DNA of 64,000 bases. Origin: Phialocephala subalpina (lineage: Eukaryota; Ascomycota; Leotiomycetes; Helotiales; Mollisiaceae). Shown here in pieces: positions 10,696 to 20,358 of this stretch. The stretch is taken from assembly GCA_900073065.1 (NCBI GenBank), contig FJOG01000002.1, positions 3,355,983-3,419,982 on the forward strand, written 5' to 3'. The notes beneath the pieces are model-generated. The model saw nothing but the letters and a program-made list of their open reading frames with translations, was not told the DNA's origin and searched no databases. The stretch's first letter is position 1; the number at the start of each line of letters is the position of its first letter. A program made the position numbers and the translations under genes.

Positions 10696-12603
10696 ATGAG
10701 TAACTTGGCAGTGAGGCTAACCTCATCTAGTCTCTACAACACCCAAGCTCTTTCCAATCCCTCCACCCCTCTCGTCCTCTACCTTCCACCTACAGGCTCA
10801 CATCTTCGAGATCAACATCCCCAAATTCCCTCATGTCTCTTCCAACCCGACATCACACTTGCACGGGTGAACTACCGTTGGAACATCCCCGAACCAGTCT
10901 CCATTCCCGGCGCCTCTCCTTCGCCAGAGCCCCTCAGCTCTCACCCTTCCTTCGCAAGACATCCATTTCCAACGCCACTTCACGACATATTTCACACCTA
11001 CAACTACCTTGTTGATTCTGTCCTTCCTCGGTATGCACCACCGCCATCTCCTCCACCGAGCACTTCAACGCGAAGACCGTACTCTGCACCTCCAGCTTTC
11101 CCTCGCCTGAGGACAATTCAACGTCCTATCATCCTCTATGGATCATTCCTCAGCGGACCTATCGCTACCTCCATTGCCTTGACAGAATCTCGCAATTCGC
11201 CTTCTAGTCCGGTGAAGCTTGCTGGACTCATTGTCAAGAATGGCATCTTCGATTTCTCTCCACTGGCTCTCACGCTCCCAAAGTCGGCCAATCCTGATGA
11301 ATCTCCCGAGCAAGAAGGCTTAAACACATCGAATCCAGATGAACCCATCTACAAGAGACCAGAACCAGGACATGGGCCATGGGATCGAGGTTGGACTCAT
11401 CAGCTCCTAGATGCCCTCAAGACGAAGCTCTTCGCCAAAGCAGAATCAACATTCGATTCCTTCGCCTCTCCCGTATTCTTCTTCCGCACATCCGGTGCTC
11501 ATGTACCTAAGCTCTGGCCTGGAGAGGAAGCAGAAAAGGCAACAGCTACAGCGTCAGAAGAAGATGTCTGGATAGATGGATTTGAAGGCTTCGATGAACA
11601 CGGTCAACCGATCTTTTCATCGAAGGCCAGCGCTTCTCAATTGAAGCAAACTCCAGAAGAAGACGATACGTGGGACCATGGCTTTGAAGGGTTTGATGAA
11701 CATGGGGATCCGATCTTTTCATCCACTTCCAGCTTTCTGTCCACACCTACTTCTTCACGCCCCTCTTCTGCCTCACCATCGAGCTCAACTCCAACCTCAA
11801 ATTCCAATTCAGACACAACTGTGACTGGGAACGAAGCCTCATCTAGCCCTCCACTACGAATCAAAAGATACGGATACGCCAGCAAAGCACCCCCAACCTC
11901 ACCCGCATCCTCATCCACATCCCCATCCTCAACGCTGTCTCGCTCATTCTCCACCACCGCCTTCTTCTCCTCATCCTCTCCAACCTCTCCCTCACCCTCG
12001 AACGAAGACCCCGCAAGCACCGCACCTGAAATAAAAGTCAAACGATATTACCAAAAACCTTCGCCGACAGGCAAAGTGACCACAGAGCTCGACCTCGACC
12101 CCCCACCCAGAAAATCACACCTCAAATTCCCACCCACGAATTCCGACCTCGTCATACCACCCACTTTATTTCTATACACCTCTCCTCCCTCTCCCTCCCC
12201 TCACTCATCCTCTTCTTCCAACACCTCGAAACGCTCCCAAGCCTCCAAGCAAGCATCGAAAAGCGCCAAGAAGAGCAAGACTCTGGATGGATTCTATGAC
12301 GACGTAAAACAAGAATTAGGGTTGGGAGGAATGAATCCAAAATCGCAAGCTATGGAGATGCGAGGATTAATGACGCGAAGTATCGTCCTCCACGAATTCA
12401 ACCACAAGGAAGGTCGCATCTGGGATGAAGACTCCGGCCACCCCCGAGAAGTGGCAGAATCCAGAGTCAGGCTTGCGGAAGTTGGGCCTGGAGGAGATGT
12501 GCGGGGCTTTGGAGGCGATTATCACACGGAAAGAGAGACGTGGGAGAATGGCGATGAGGAGAGGTTGGTGGAGGATTGGCTTGATGAGATTCTTGGTCGG
12601 TAG
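10696..12603 (+). CDS. Serine/proline-rich protein with an alpha/beta-hydrolase-like N-terminal half
   Basis: Single exon, 635 aa from the first ATG in frame (10696); the open frame extends upstream but only through a TTG. Residues 1-230 resemble the alpha/beta-hydrolase fold: LVLYLPPTG as a first strand, then PIILYGSFLSGPIATSIAL around residue 140, which sits where a nucleophile elbow would be but has an imperfect G-x-S-x-x-G. A catalytic serine is thus possible but not secure. Residues 290-345 contain two copies of a unit ending in DGFEGFDEHGQPIFSS / HGFEGFDEHGDPIFSS. Residues 345-530 are low-complexity Ser/Thr/Pro. A conserved-looking charged end (VLHEFNHKEGRIWDED) follows. I know no named homologue; it is probably a fungal-specific protein. 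Confidence 0.7.
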   Translation: MSNLAVRLTSSSLYNTQALSNPSTPLVLYLPPTGSHLRDQHPQIPSCLFQPDITLARVNYRWNIPEPVSIPGASPSPEPLSSHPSFARHPFPTPLHDIFHTYNYLVDSVLPRYAPPPSPPPSTSTRRPYSAPPAFPRLRTIQRPIILYGSFLSGPIATSIALTESRNSPSSPVKLAGLIVKNGIFDFSPLALTLPKSANPDESPEQEGLNTSNPDEPIYKRPEPGHGPWDRGWTHQLLDALKTKLFAKAESTFDSFASPVFFFRTSGAHVPKLWPGEEAEKATATASEEDVWIDGFEGFDEHGQPIFSSKASASQLKQTPEEDDTWDHGFEGFDEHGDPIFSSTSSFLSTPTSSRPSSASPSSSTPTSNSNSDTTVTGNEASSSPPLRIKRYGYASKAPPTSPASSSTSPSSTLSRSFSTTAFFSSSSPTSPSPSNEDPASTAPEIKVKRYYQKPSPTGKVTTELDLDPPPRKSHLKFPPTNSDLVIPPTLFLYTSPPSPSPHSSSSSNTSKRSQASKQASKSAKKSKTLDGFYDDVKQELGLGGMNPKSQAMEMRGLMTRSIVLHEFNHKEGRIWDEDSGHPREVAESRVRLAEVGPGGDVRGFGGDYHTERETWENGDEERLVEDWLDEILGR

Positions 12604-14340
12604 AGTGGAAGGATCTCTCAAACAACACGATATCGAAGTGCTCCCTAGTTAGGAAAAGAGGATACCGACTCATCAGAAGTAGGTAGCGAAGCAGTCGATC
12701 GATGATGCTTTGGTTGAGATGGCATCGGGGTTGACAGATGCAAGATAGTACGCAAACGACCCTGAATTCCAGGGACATTTCATCCGAGCGCAATCCACAG
12801 TAGGACAAATGGACTGCAGATGTAAGATAAAAACAACTGTACAAATACCCTGTAACAAAATCCCAACAATCAACTCAAAGCATACACTTTCTCCAAGATG
12901 CAAGATAAGTGATACCTAATAGGTCCCCCCCCCTTTCTGTCTGGATCGAACCACAACATTTCTCCAAAGCAAGATCCTATTAGTAAATGAGGGTGTGCAA
13001 AATTCCACCATTCCCCACGCAATTTCTTCCCATCCTCTCACTCCCATTCTTCAAATCTTAAAAAAAATTCGGCGACAATATCTCACCATAGCTGATCTTC
13101 AACCCCCTCCTCCCTCCTCCTTCACACTTCCCCACTTCCCCAGGTACTGTACGATACCTCAAACTATTTCCCGAATGCTTTTGGAAAATATGCCAAAGAT
13201 AGGGATATACCTTTCCCATTCTAATTAATTCCGAGAAGTCCACGATACTGATCTCCTGAGAATTTGAGCGGAGATCTCGAGTTTTGGAACCAGGGATGAA
13301 GGTGACGGGAGTGGCTAGAACGAGTGCGCAAAATTTGGAGATGGGAATGAGGGGTTGCGAGCTTGTGGTTTGGAGATGATGAGATGAGGATGTACCAAAG
13401 AGTTGGAGGGAGACATTCATCAGTTCAAGATTGAGGAATAGCCAACATCCCACCATCCTCGAGCATGTCCAAACATTCCCATTTCCTTCATTTCCCCCGT
13501 ATTCCTAAGTCGCGTTTCAAGGTGTCAAGACATCACCTCAAGTCTTCAAGCGTAACTCATTACCTTCATGATCCGAACTGGGGAGTGTCTTTACCGTCTT
13601 ATTCTATTAGAAGTGGGTTTCTCTACTATACGTGTTAGTATAACATATCCAGCCTTCTTTTGGAACTCAACCACTAACGGAATCAGTAGAGCTAAACGAG
13701 CTTGGAATTCACGGCAGTGGAGATGCTACTCAAACTCGGCAAGACGCAGACGCTCATCTTCAAACCCAGACAAATTTGATTCGAGAAAAGAGCGACAACT
13801 GGACGTCCTAATTGCGGTAGGACGTTACAACAAGTTTTAGATGGGAATAATATAAAGTAAAAGGTGGAGGGAAGTAACTTGATGTTGAGTAGACACGTCC
13901 ACGATATGCTATCACCATAAGAAGCACGCATTCACATCATCGAAGAATCATTATCGTAAATCAATTGTAATGCATTCCGTCCCATAGCATTAAGTAACCT
14001 CCGAAGCATCAAGCTCAGAAGTAATGATCATAAAGATCAGTGGTATCATCAGAAAGCCATAGCGGCGATAGGGTATCTCAGCAACCGCCAAAGAAACCAC
14101 GATGAACCAATTTGTAATGTGTAAACCCAGCCCATCAAACCAAGGAAAGAAGAAGAACTCAAACTGCCGTTGCGTAATTCTTCATCGCAAGACAAAGGCT
14201 CAGAGTATTCCACCAAATCATGAGCGTCATCATATCTATCCACCCTTCAAGAAACCAATCCGAACTCGACCTGAACCGCCAAACAATGCATGTGCTGTGA
14301 TATCAATCCTCGTAATGAAAACAATCCGGACAGCTCTGTA
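12604..14340. other. Intergenic, 1.7 kb, convergent 3' flanks, nothing seen
   Basis: This separates two convergent genes. The longest frames are 132 aa or less, with no domains and mixed start codons. A run of ten C residues lies near 12926-12935. Confidence 0.55.
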
Positions 14341-15834
14341 TCAATGACCAAGCATCAATGCTTGTCGGCGCGCGAGACGTGAGGCATCTGCGGCTCTGAA
14401 ACGTGCAACCCATTCAACTCTCGCGCGGGGAGCAAGGTTTAGATGTTCACCTGTTCGGCGCCAATTGAAGGTCTCGGTGTCCTGACCAGCAAACCATTTC
14501 AAATTGTCGATACCATAGAAGTGGGCGTCGACACCGTCGATGACAGCCACTCTGACCTTAGGAACAGGAGGAGATTTCCCCCACTTGCCCCAACGGAAGA
14601 CCCAGTAGAACTCTAAAGCTTCCTCGACCTTTCGTAGGATTCTCTTGTCTTGGTTGTATGGCTCATCCTCCTTTGAATTACCGGCGACGAGTTCGAATGA
14701 CTTGAGGCGGAAACAGCTGGAGACAGATTGACCAATTTGCTCCGCATTCGTGTAGGCATCGCGAAGTGGAAGAGCGAGGCGAACAATGCGACGGAAGTCA
14801 CGCTTGAGCATCAATTTGAAGATGGGTGCGATTTGATGGGATCCCTCGGTATTGATGAACAAGCGGTCTCTCTCGTAATTGAACAAGACCTTGGCGGAGT
14901 CGTAATTTGTGCCAAAGGTAAGCTCATAGTGACCGATAGCGAAGGATCGCGACTCCTGGTTGACGAGGAGGATTGCAGGTTCGGGAGAGACAGCTTCGAA
15001 TCCGTCGCCAATTTGATAAACGACGTCTTCGCCAATATTGCGACTACACTTGATAATGCAGTTGTTGGTCGTATCTCGTAGTACAAGATCCCAGATCTTG
15101 TTGCGAAGCTCTCCGGGAAGGTAAGAGAAATAGTGAAATTCGTCTCCCTTTTTCGAGTCCCCGACGCCGTAGGCAAGTAGTTGAGGAGTGATTTGGCCGG
15201 TGACAATGTACGGAGTGAGGAACTTACTTTGGGTGGTAAGACGAAGCTTGCCAACAGCCCAGGCGCGATAAGACGTAGTAGGATCCCAGTCGTGAGCTAA
15301 GGTAGCAGAGGAGGCCAAGCTCGAGGCTGAAGATGCTGTGCTCGAGACAGTTGAGTTCGAGGCCGAACGCAGGCTGAACGTCGTAGAGGATGGCGATGAT
15401 GGTGGTGCAGGTTTTGCCTTGACGACAAGGAGAGGTAGCTGGGCAGTAGGCTTGAGAGCAATGTCCGTCTTGGCTGGGGTGTTTGCGGAGGCAGCAGGCG
15501 TGGGTGCAGACTTTGGCTTGGGCGAAGACTTGGTCTTGAATGCTGGCTTTGCGGCGACAGTAGGCCTGGCACCCTTTGAAGCAGCCTGGGCCCATGAGAG
15601 CTGCGGATTGTTGACATCGGTCTTGGCGGGAGCGTCTTGCTTCGGCTGATGAATGGTGACTACACCCGAGAAGGCGGTCTGCTGCTTCTGGACGTGGCGG
15701 TACTTGCAGTCTTCCCCAAACTTGCAGAGACCGTGGTCGCGAAATTGGTGGCAGATTCCGGGCTTCTTCTTGCTGTTGCGAGAAGGCTTGCCACTTTGCT
15801 TGCTGCCATTCGAGATTTGAGTGCTTGAATTCAT
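14341..15834 (-). CDS. CCCH zinc-finger protein with a C-terminal 2EXR domain
   Basis: Single-exon reading of 497 aa; the open frame extends upstream only via a GTG, so the ATG at 15834 is chosen. A CCCH zinc finger sits near the N-terminus (about residues 28-47: CHQFRDHGLCKFGEDCKYRH, spacing C-x7-C-x5-C-x3-H), a fold that usually binds RNA. Residues 60-220 are Ala/Ser/Thr/Lys-rich and likely disordered. From about residue 240 the sequence FSYLPGELRNKIWDLVLRD begins the 2EXR domain, an F-box-like module expanded in Leotiomycetes and other Pezizomycotina. The combination of a CCCH finger with 2EXR is uncommon. A GTAAGT inside the frame near 15228 could be a retained or alternative intron, but its acceptor is poor. 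Function unknown; an RNA-linked regulatory role is inference. Confidence 0.75.
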   Translation of the reverse strand: MNSSTQISNGSKQSGKPSRNSKKKPGICHQFRDHGLCKFGEDCKYRHVQKQQTAFSGVVTIHQPKQDAPAKTDVNNPQLSWAQAASKGARPTVAAKPAFKTKSSPKPKSAPTPAASANTPAKTDIALKPTAQLPLLVVKAKPAPPSSPSSTTFSLRSASNSTVSSTASSASSLASSATLAHDWDPTTSYRAWAVGKLRLTTQSKFLTPYIVTGQITPQLLAYGVGDSKKGDEFHYFSYLPGELRNKIWDLVLRDTTNNCIIKCSRNIGEDVVYQIGDGFEAVSPEPAILLVNQESRSFAIGHYELTFGTNYDSAKVLFNYERDRLFINTEGSHQIAPIFKLMLKRDFRRIVRLALPLRDAYTNAEQIGQSVSSCFRLKSFELVAGNSKEDEPYNQDKRILRKVEEALEFYWVFRWGKWGKSPPVPKVRVAVIDGVDAHFYGIDNLKWFAGQDTETFNWRRTGEHLNLAPRARVEWVARFRAADASRLARRQALMLGH

Positions 15835-16007
15835 GCTGGGCAAGAGTGAAGAGTGTAATTGAGGTGATGTGGTACGATGTAGGCAGGGAAGTAATTTGTT
15901 GTATGAAGGAAGGAGCGAAGAGGTGGAAGAAGGGAAGAGGTCGAGATTATATATCACGAAAAAATTTGAGCGCTCTCGCTTGGCTTCAACAACCACAATA
16001 GGAAGCC

Positions 16008-16092
16008 TTCACAATGCTAAGTGAACGTCAGACTAGTGGATTCTCACAAAGCGAAGTGAAAATCACACTAGTGAGTCTTCACAATGCTAAGC
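16008..16092. repeat. Tandem ~35-bp repeats
   Basis: TTCACAATGCTAAG occurs at 16008 and again at 16078, 70 bp apart. Between them lies a diverged middle unit (TTCTCACAAAGCGAAGTGAA), and ACTAGTG recurs at 16033 and 16067. Together they read as about two and a half units of 35 bp, in the upstream flank of the CCCH/2EXR gene. Confidence 0.65.
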
Positions 16093-16125
16093 GGTGTTTG
16101 CGTCGGTTGCTTCGTTCGTCAGGGG

Positions 16126-16420
16126 ACAATGTACCAAGATGCTAGGTGTAATGTATTGGCATCGTGAAATGAAGAGCCCCGAGGCGTACCCATTCTGATC
16201 TGGACTGACAAATTCGATCTCGTTACAATGTACCAAGATTCTGGGTACAAAGTATTGGATTGAAGTAAAAAACATCGAAACAGCAACAATTCTGATTTGG
16301 ACCAGCAAGTCGAACGCATCACAATGTACCAAGGCCTCGAGTACAATGAATTGGCATTATTCAGTGAAGAGTCTCGAGATAGCGACTACTCTGTTCTGGA
16401 CTGACAAATCGGGACTCATG
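16126..16420. repeat. Three tandem copies of a 96-99-bp diverged repeat
   Basis: Each unit starts ACAATGTACCAAG (16126, 16225, 16321) and contains a middle part with TTCTGATCTGGAC or a variant and GACAAATTCG-like sequence. Periods are 99 and 96 bp. Copies differ at many positions. On the minus strand, two of the units stay open in one frame and give similar peptides (each ending ILVHC), but the third unit is out of frame and has a stop, so coding is doubtful. Confidence 0.75.
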
Positions 16421-17858
16421 ACATCTGCATGAACTTCTGATCCAGGTAATCTCATCATCAGCAACAACCAATAATCTCAAGGCAATATTGCCATCCGTTA
16501 CAAGGAAGCATCTGGAGGCAGTATCCATTGTAGTCCAGCTCCAGATCAGCAAATTGAGCGACAAAGTGATAGGACGATGCGCCATTGTCCCGACGCTGTA
16601 GGAACACTGGAAGTTGTGGCTGAACATTGAGTAGCCTCCGTTGGAAGCGCATGGATGCACTCTCGATGCCCTGGATATTATGTCCTTCGGTTCAAGCATT
16701 GATTATTATACCTGTATTTGTGGTACTTTGTCTAGTTGTGTCCATTTTTCAAGACATCACGAGTCTAGGCTGCCAACATGTGCTGATTATCCACAGCGCT
16801 TTTCGAAGCAGTCTTGGGGAAGAAAGTATCATATCAGGGACCAGCTTCTTCGAATCCATCAGGATGCTATCAAGAATCGACAGCATCGAGCTAGCGGCTA
16901 TGATCTGAACGAAGGATTGCGAGCTTCTTATGCCTATTTGTTTCTTGAACAAATTCGAAATCATATGCACCATAATACGAGCTACCAACCTCGAGCTCGC
17001 GAGGGCAGCATCTCAGATCAGCGTTCTCATTCTCCCAGCTTTTCGTGGACATTGTCATAGGATATACTAAATTGAGATACCACATCCAGCAAAGCGTCAT
17101 CATATTGGCACGTCCTTGCCTAAGTAAGGTAGGCCAAGAAAGTCTAGGCAAGGCTGGGAGACTGGAAATGCCGTCTTGGATAGAGGATCTCAGGAGAGCA
17201 GCCAGAAGATCAAGGACCGACAACTGGAGGCTCAATATATCGGTATGATTCCTGAGGTGTCTCGAGCTTAAATAGACCCTCGGAAGCATTATGCTCGCAT
17301 CTCGAAGGATTGTTTTCTTGAAAGCGAACGCTGGGATCCTCAAGTGTACCCCGTCAGTCAGAATGCTTCATGCCATTCACGAAGTCATGAGCATCACAGT
17401 GTGAAGTCACAGCTCCGATGATGGATCTAGAGATGTTGATCCATGAGTTTTGAAGTGAATTCTGAGATAGACGCACCCTCCTGGGAGACCAAGAAGTCAA
17501 GGTCCATAGATAGATGACGATAAATGGCAGATAAATAGTAGTTAAATGCAAGGTAATTGGCAAATAAATGGCAGGAAAATTGCAAAATCAAGGCATGCAA
17601 ATTCAAATAAGCGATCCTGTATTAAATATGACGACTTGGAGAACCCAAAGTTTTTATAAACGACTCTTTGCATAGCGGAAGCATCTTTAATTCAGTTTCT
17701 CGTTTGCACTATTAGTATCAAACGTCAATCATCAAGCATCATGTGCCAAGTGTCAAACACCAAGCATCAAAAGCTACACAGCGGTGAGCCGTGGATGGCG
17801 AAACCGACAATTTTTAAATTCTATGGCTGTCTATTTAATACAATAGTACACAATGCTC
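16421..17858. other. Intergenic, 1.4 kb, AT-rich, possible further repeat decay
   Basis: There is no supported gene. Frames of 139 aa (16641-17060, +) and 150 aa (16891-17343, -) overlap each other and lack domains. Sequence near 16540-16570 (CCAGATCAGCAAATTGAGCG) resembles the middle of the tandem repeat to the left and may be another eroded copy. Near 17520-17600 there are short iterations of an AAATGGCA-type word. Confidence 0.5.
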
Positions 17859-19724
17859 CTAGAATTCGTTCTCATCGCTTCCTGCTATGATGACATTATT
17901 GACCTTCAACACCATACGACATAACTGAGTAGCCAGCATCAGCTGCTGTCTCTTCCCAATCAACGGATCAATGACAAACGCGTCCCTCATGTCGTTGCTG
18001 CCAGTCTGCATGCAGTCAACACCTAATCTTGAATTCCTCTCCGTGACCTGTCTGCTCTTGATACTGGCAAGAGTCTCGATTGGTGATAAGCCGGAGTTCT
18101 CTGCAAGTGCCATGGGGACAGCGTCAAGCGCATCTGCGAATGCTCGCATGGCGTATTGCTCCAGGCCAGGAGACTTGACGGCAGCATCTTCCACGGCGAG
18201 GGAGCATGCGATCTCGGCAGCACCTCCACCATATACAACACGGTTATCTCTGACGAGGTTTCGGACAACGCAAAGGGCATCGTGGAGGGATCTCTTCGCC
18301 TCGTCGATGATCTAGGGAGCAAGGTTAGCTCTTTCTTGGCATATAGTGTGAAGATATTCTTACCATCTTGTTGCTTCCTCGCACAAAGACTGTGACTGCT
18401 CTGGTGTTGGCGCACTCCTCGATGACAAGCATCTTCTCCCGAGTTGTGCCAAACTCCATTTCTCGTACGATACCAGCCTTTCCAAGCTTCTCGGCCGACA
18501 AGTCCTCGAATCTTGGTACTATTCTTCCGTTTGTAGCAATGGCGATCAGCTCGATTTCTGGTCCTCCAACCCATCTGACCGCAGGGAGCTTATTCTGCAG
18601 TAACAAGTGATTTGCCTCATCATCGAAGCCCCACTGGCAGATAACAAGATTTGCACCGGTATCCTTGATTTGCTGGATCATCTCAGCGAACTTGTCCTTC
18701 TCGTACGTCTGCAACTTTTTGAATTCCTCCACACTTGTAATGTCCAACTTGTGCTTCGTCTTTGGCTTTGGGGGCTCGAATGCGCATGTTAGAATCGCAA
18801 TCTTGGCATCGCGGACTTCGGAAGGCATTTGAGGGTGGGAGAAATCTTTGTCGACAATGACACCTTGTACCAGCAGAGAATCCTCGAGTGATCCGCCAAC
18901 CTTACCGTCAACCTTGATCAAGTCGAAATCCACATCCTTGCGCTCAAGATCTGCCACGGACATAATAGCATCGACAGCAATATTGGCAAACTGGTCGTGT
19001 GCCTTGGAGACAATCTTGCTTCCTAAACTCGTTCTCGCCACCTTGACCAAGTTTGTTTTGTCCGTCTTTGTGAACTCAATGGTATCCGCAATCTTGTCCA
19101 ACTCTGCAACTGCAATATCACAAGCCTGGTCGTACCCATCTGCTATTCTGATCGGATGAATTCCCTTGTCAATAAGCTCTGCTGCCTGCTCTAATAAAGC
19201 TCCTGCCAGAACGACTACACCGGTTGTACCATCGCCAATTTCGTCGTCCTGTGATTTCGAGAGCTCAACCAGAAGCTTTGCTACATGGTTCTGGATTTCC
19301 ATCTGTCCCAAAATCGTAGCGCCATCATTCGTAACGGTGATATCGCCATCAGGAGAAATGAGGATTTTGTCGAGACCTCGTGGGCCGAGGGAAGTCTTGA
19401 CAATATTGGCTACTGTTCTCGCGGCGATGATATGTGACTTGACGGCATCGGTACCATGCTGTCTCTTCTTCTTTCCTTGACTTGGGCATATTAGAGAATA
19501 TTTATAAGAAGGATCAGATGTTCTTACTCTCGAACAACAATGAACGGTCTGCCTTGCTCATCCTTAACGACGGAGGCTAGGAAGCCAAGTTAGCATCTGT
19601 AGATAACTAAAGTATTTGCGAGTGTCGTCTACCTTGTGACATATCAATATCTATAAGTAAAAAGTTAGCAAGAGCTCTGGATTCCATACGCTTCCAATTT
19701 GAGGTGCAACGTACTCATGGCCAT
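17859..19724 (-). CDS. CCT5: T-complex protein 1 subunit epsilon (CCT5), 5 exons
   Basis: Subunit of the cytosolic type II chaperonin TRiC/CCT, which folds actin, tubulin and WD-repeat proteins by ATP-driven cycling. Exons are 19724-19715, 19650-19633, 19576-19528, 19480-18364 and 18311-17859; all phases agree and give 548 aa, close to the yeast 562 aa. Chaperonin ATP-site signatures are clear: [33 protein letters not shown] near the N-terminus and VVYGGGAAE in the last exon. The epsilon-specific stretch [18 protein letters not shown] and [19 protein letters not shown] region identify the subunit. The first exon has only 10 nt, followed by an 18-nt second exon, so the N-terminus depends on splicing of very small exons. 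An alternative ATG at 19718 is in the same frame. Intact housekeeping gene. Confidence 0.96.
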
Positions 19725-20358
19725 GTTGGCTGTGAATACAGTCTTTGAAGACTGTAGCAACTATCCGGTGAGGTTCAGGAGGTATGGAAACGAGTTTGAA
19801 AAGGGTTCCGCAGTTCGTCACAGCTGCTTTCTCAAGGCAACGCGTTTCAATGTCTCAAGTCGCGTTGATCAAGCTCTGAAAGTTTTTGTAAGGTGTCAAG
19901 GCACCAACGAGGCATCCATGCGTTAGTGCATTTAGCACGTGATACCCCCTTCAACAGAGGCGACTTTTTGAGGCGCTCCATCCTTGCTCATCAATCGCAG
20001 TCTGCCCCAGATGTCCCAAGTATGGCTGAACATTAGTTGCATGGCCAAGTCGGCAAACCTTCTCTGAATGCCAGAGCCATCTCATGTATCCTTCTTTGAT
20101 TTTCAGCTTCCTCTTCTTGACTCAAGCCATTTGACGCAAGCTTATTCCCGTCACCAAGAATGCGGGTTGTGGGGTAAGAAGATCCTCGCTCTAGTTCTCC
20201 AAGTGAGGAGAGATGGGCACCGTCAATGCAGGTTGACATGCCGCCGTCGGTAGTATATCACTCTCCTTTGCCATTGCGGTAATGATGGGATTTCTTCAGT
20301 CAACCAGATCCTTCGTGACTTTGTCTTACCACTCAAATCTATTCCCATTGCCACAATC
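19725..20358. other. Intergenic, divergent promoters of CCT5 and a sugar transporter
   Basis: No gene seen. It should contain the promoters of both neighbours. ACGCGT at about 19839 is the only recognisable six-base motif and is not enough to call a site. Confidence 0.5.

Noticed and set aside
15130..15232. Possible intron (GTAAGT) inside the CCCH/2EXR gene
   Set aside because: The only acceptor follows a purine-rich stretch and the frame is open throughout, so I kept a single exon.
16126..16420. Tandem repeat as a coding repeat protein
   Set aside because: Two units share a frame but the third is out of frame and carries a stop, so coding is not supported.
16891..17343. 150-codon minus-strand frame overlapping a 139-codon plus-strand frame
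   Set aside because: Neither has a domain or family resemblance; both lie in AT-rich sequence beside repeats.
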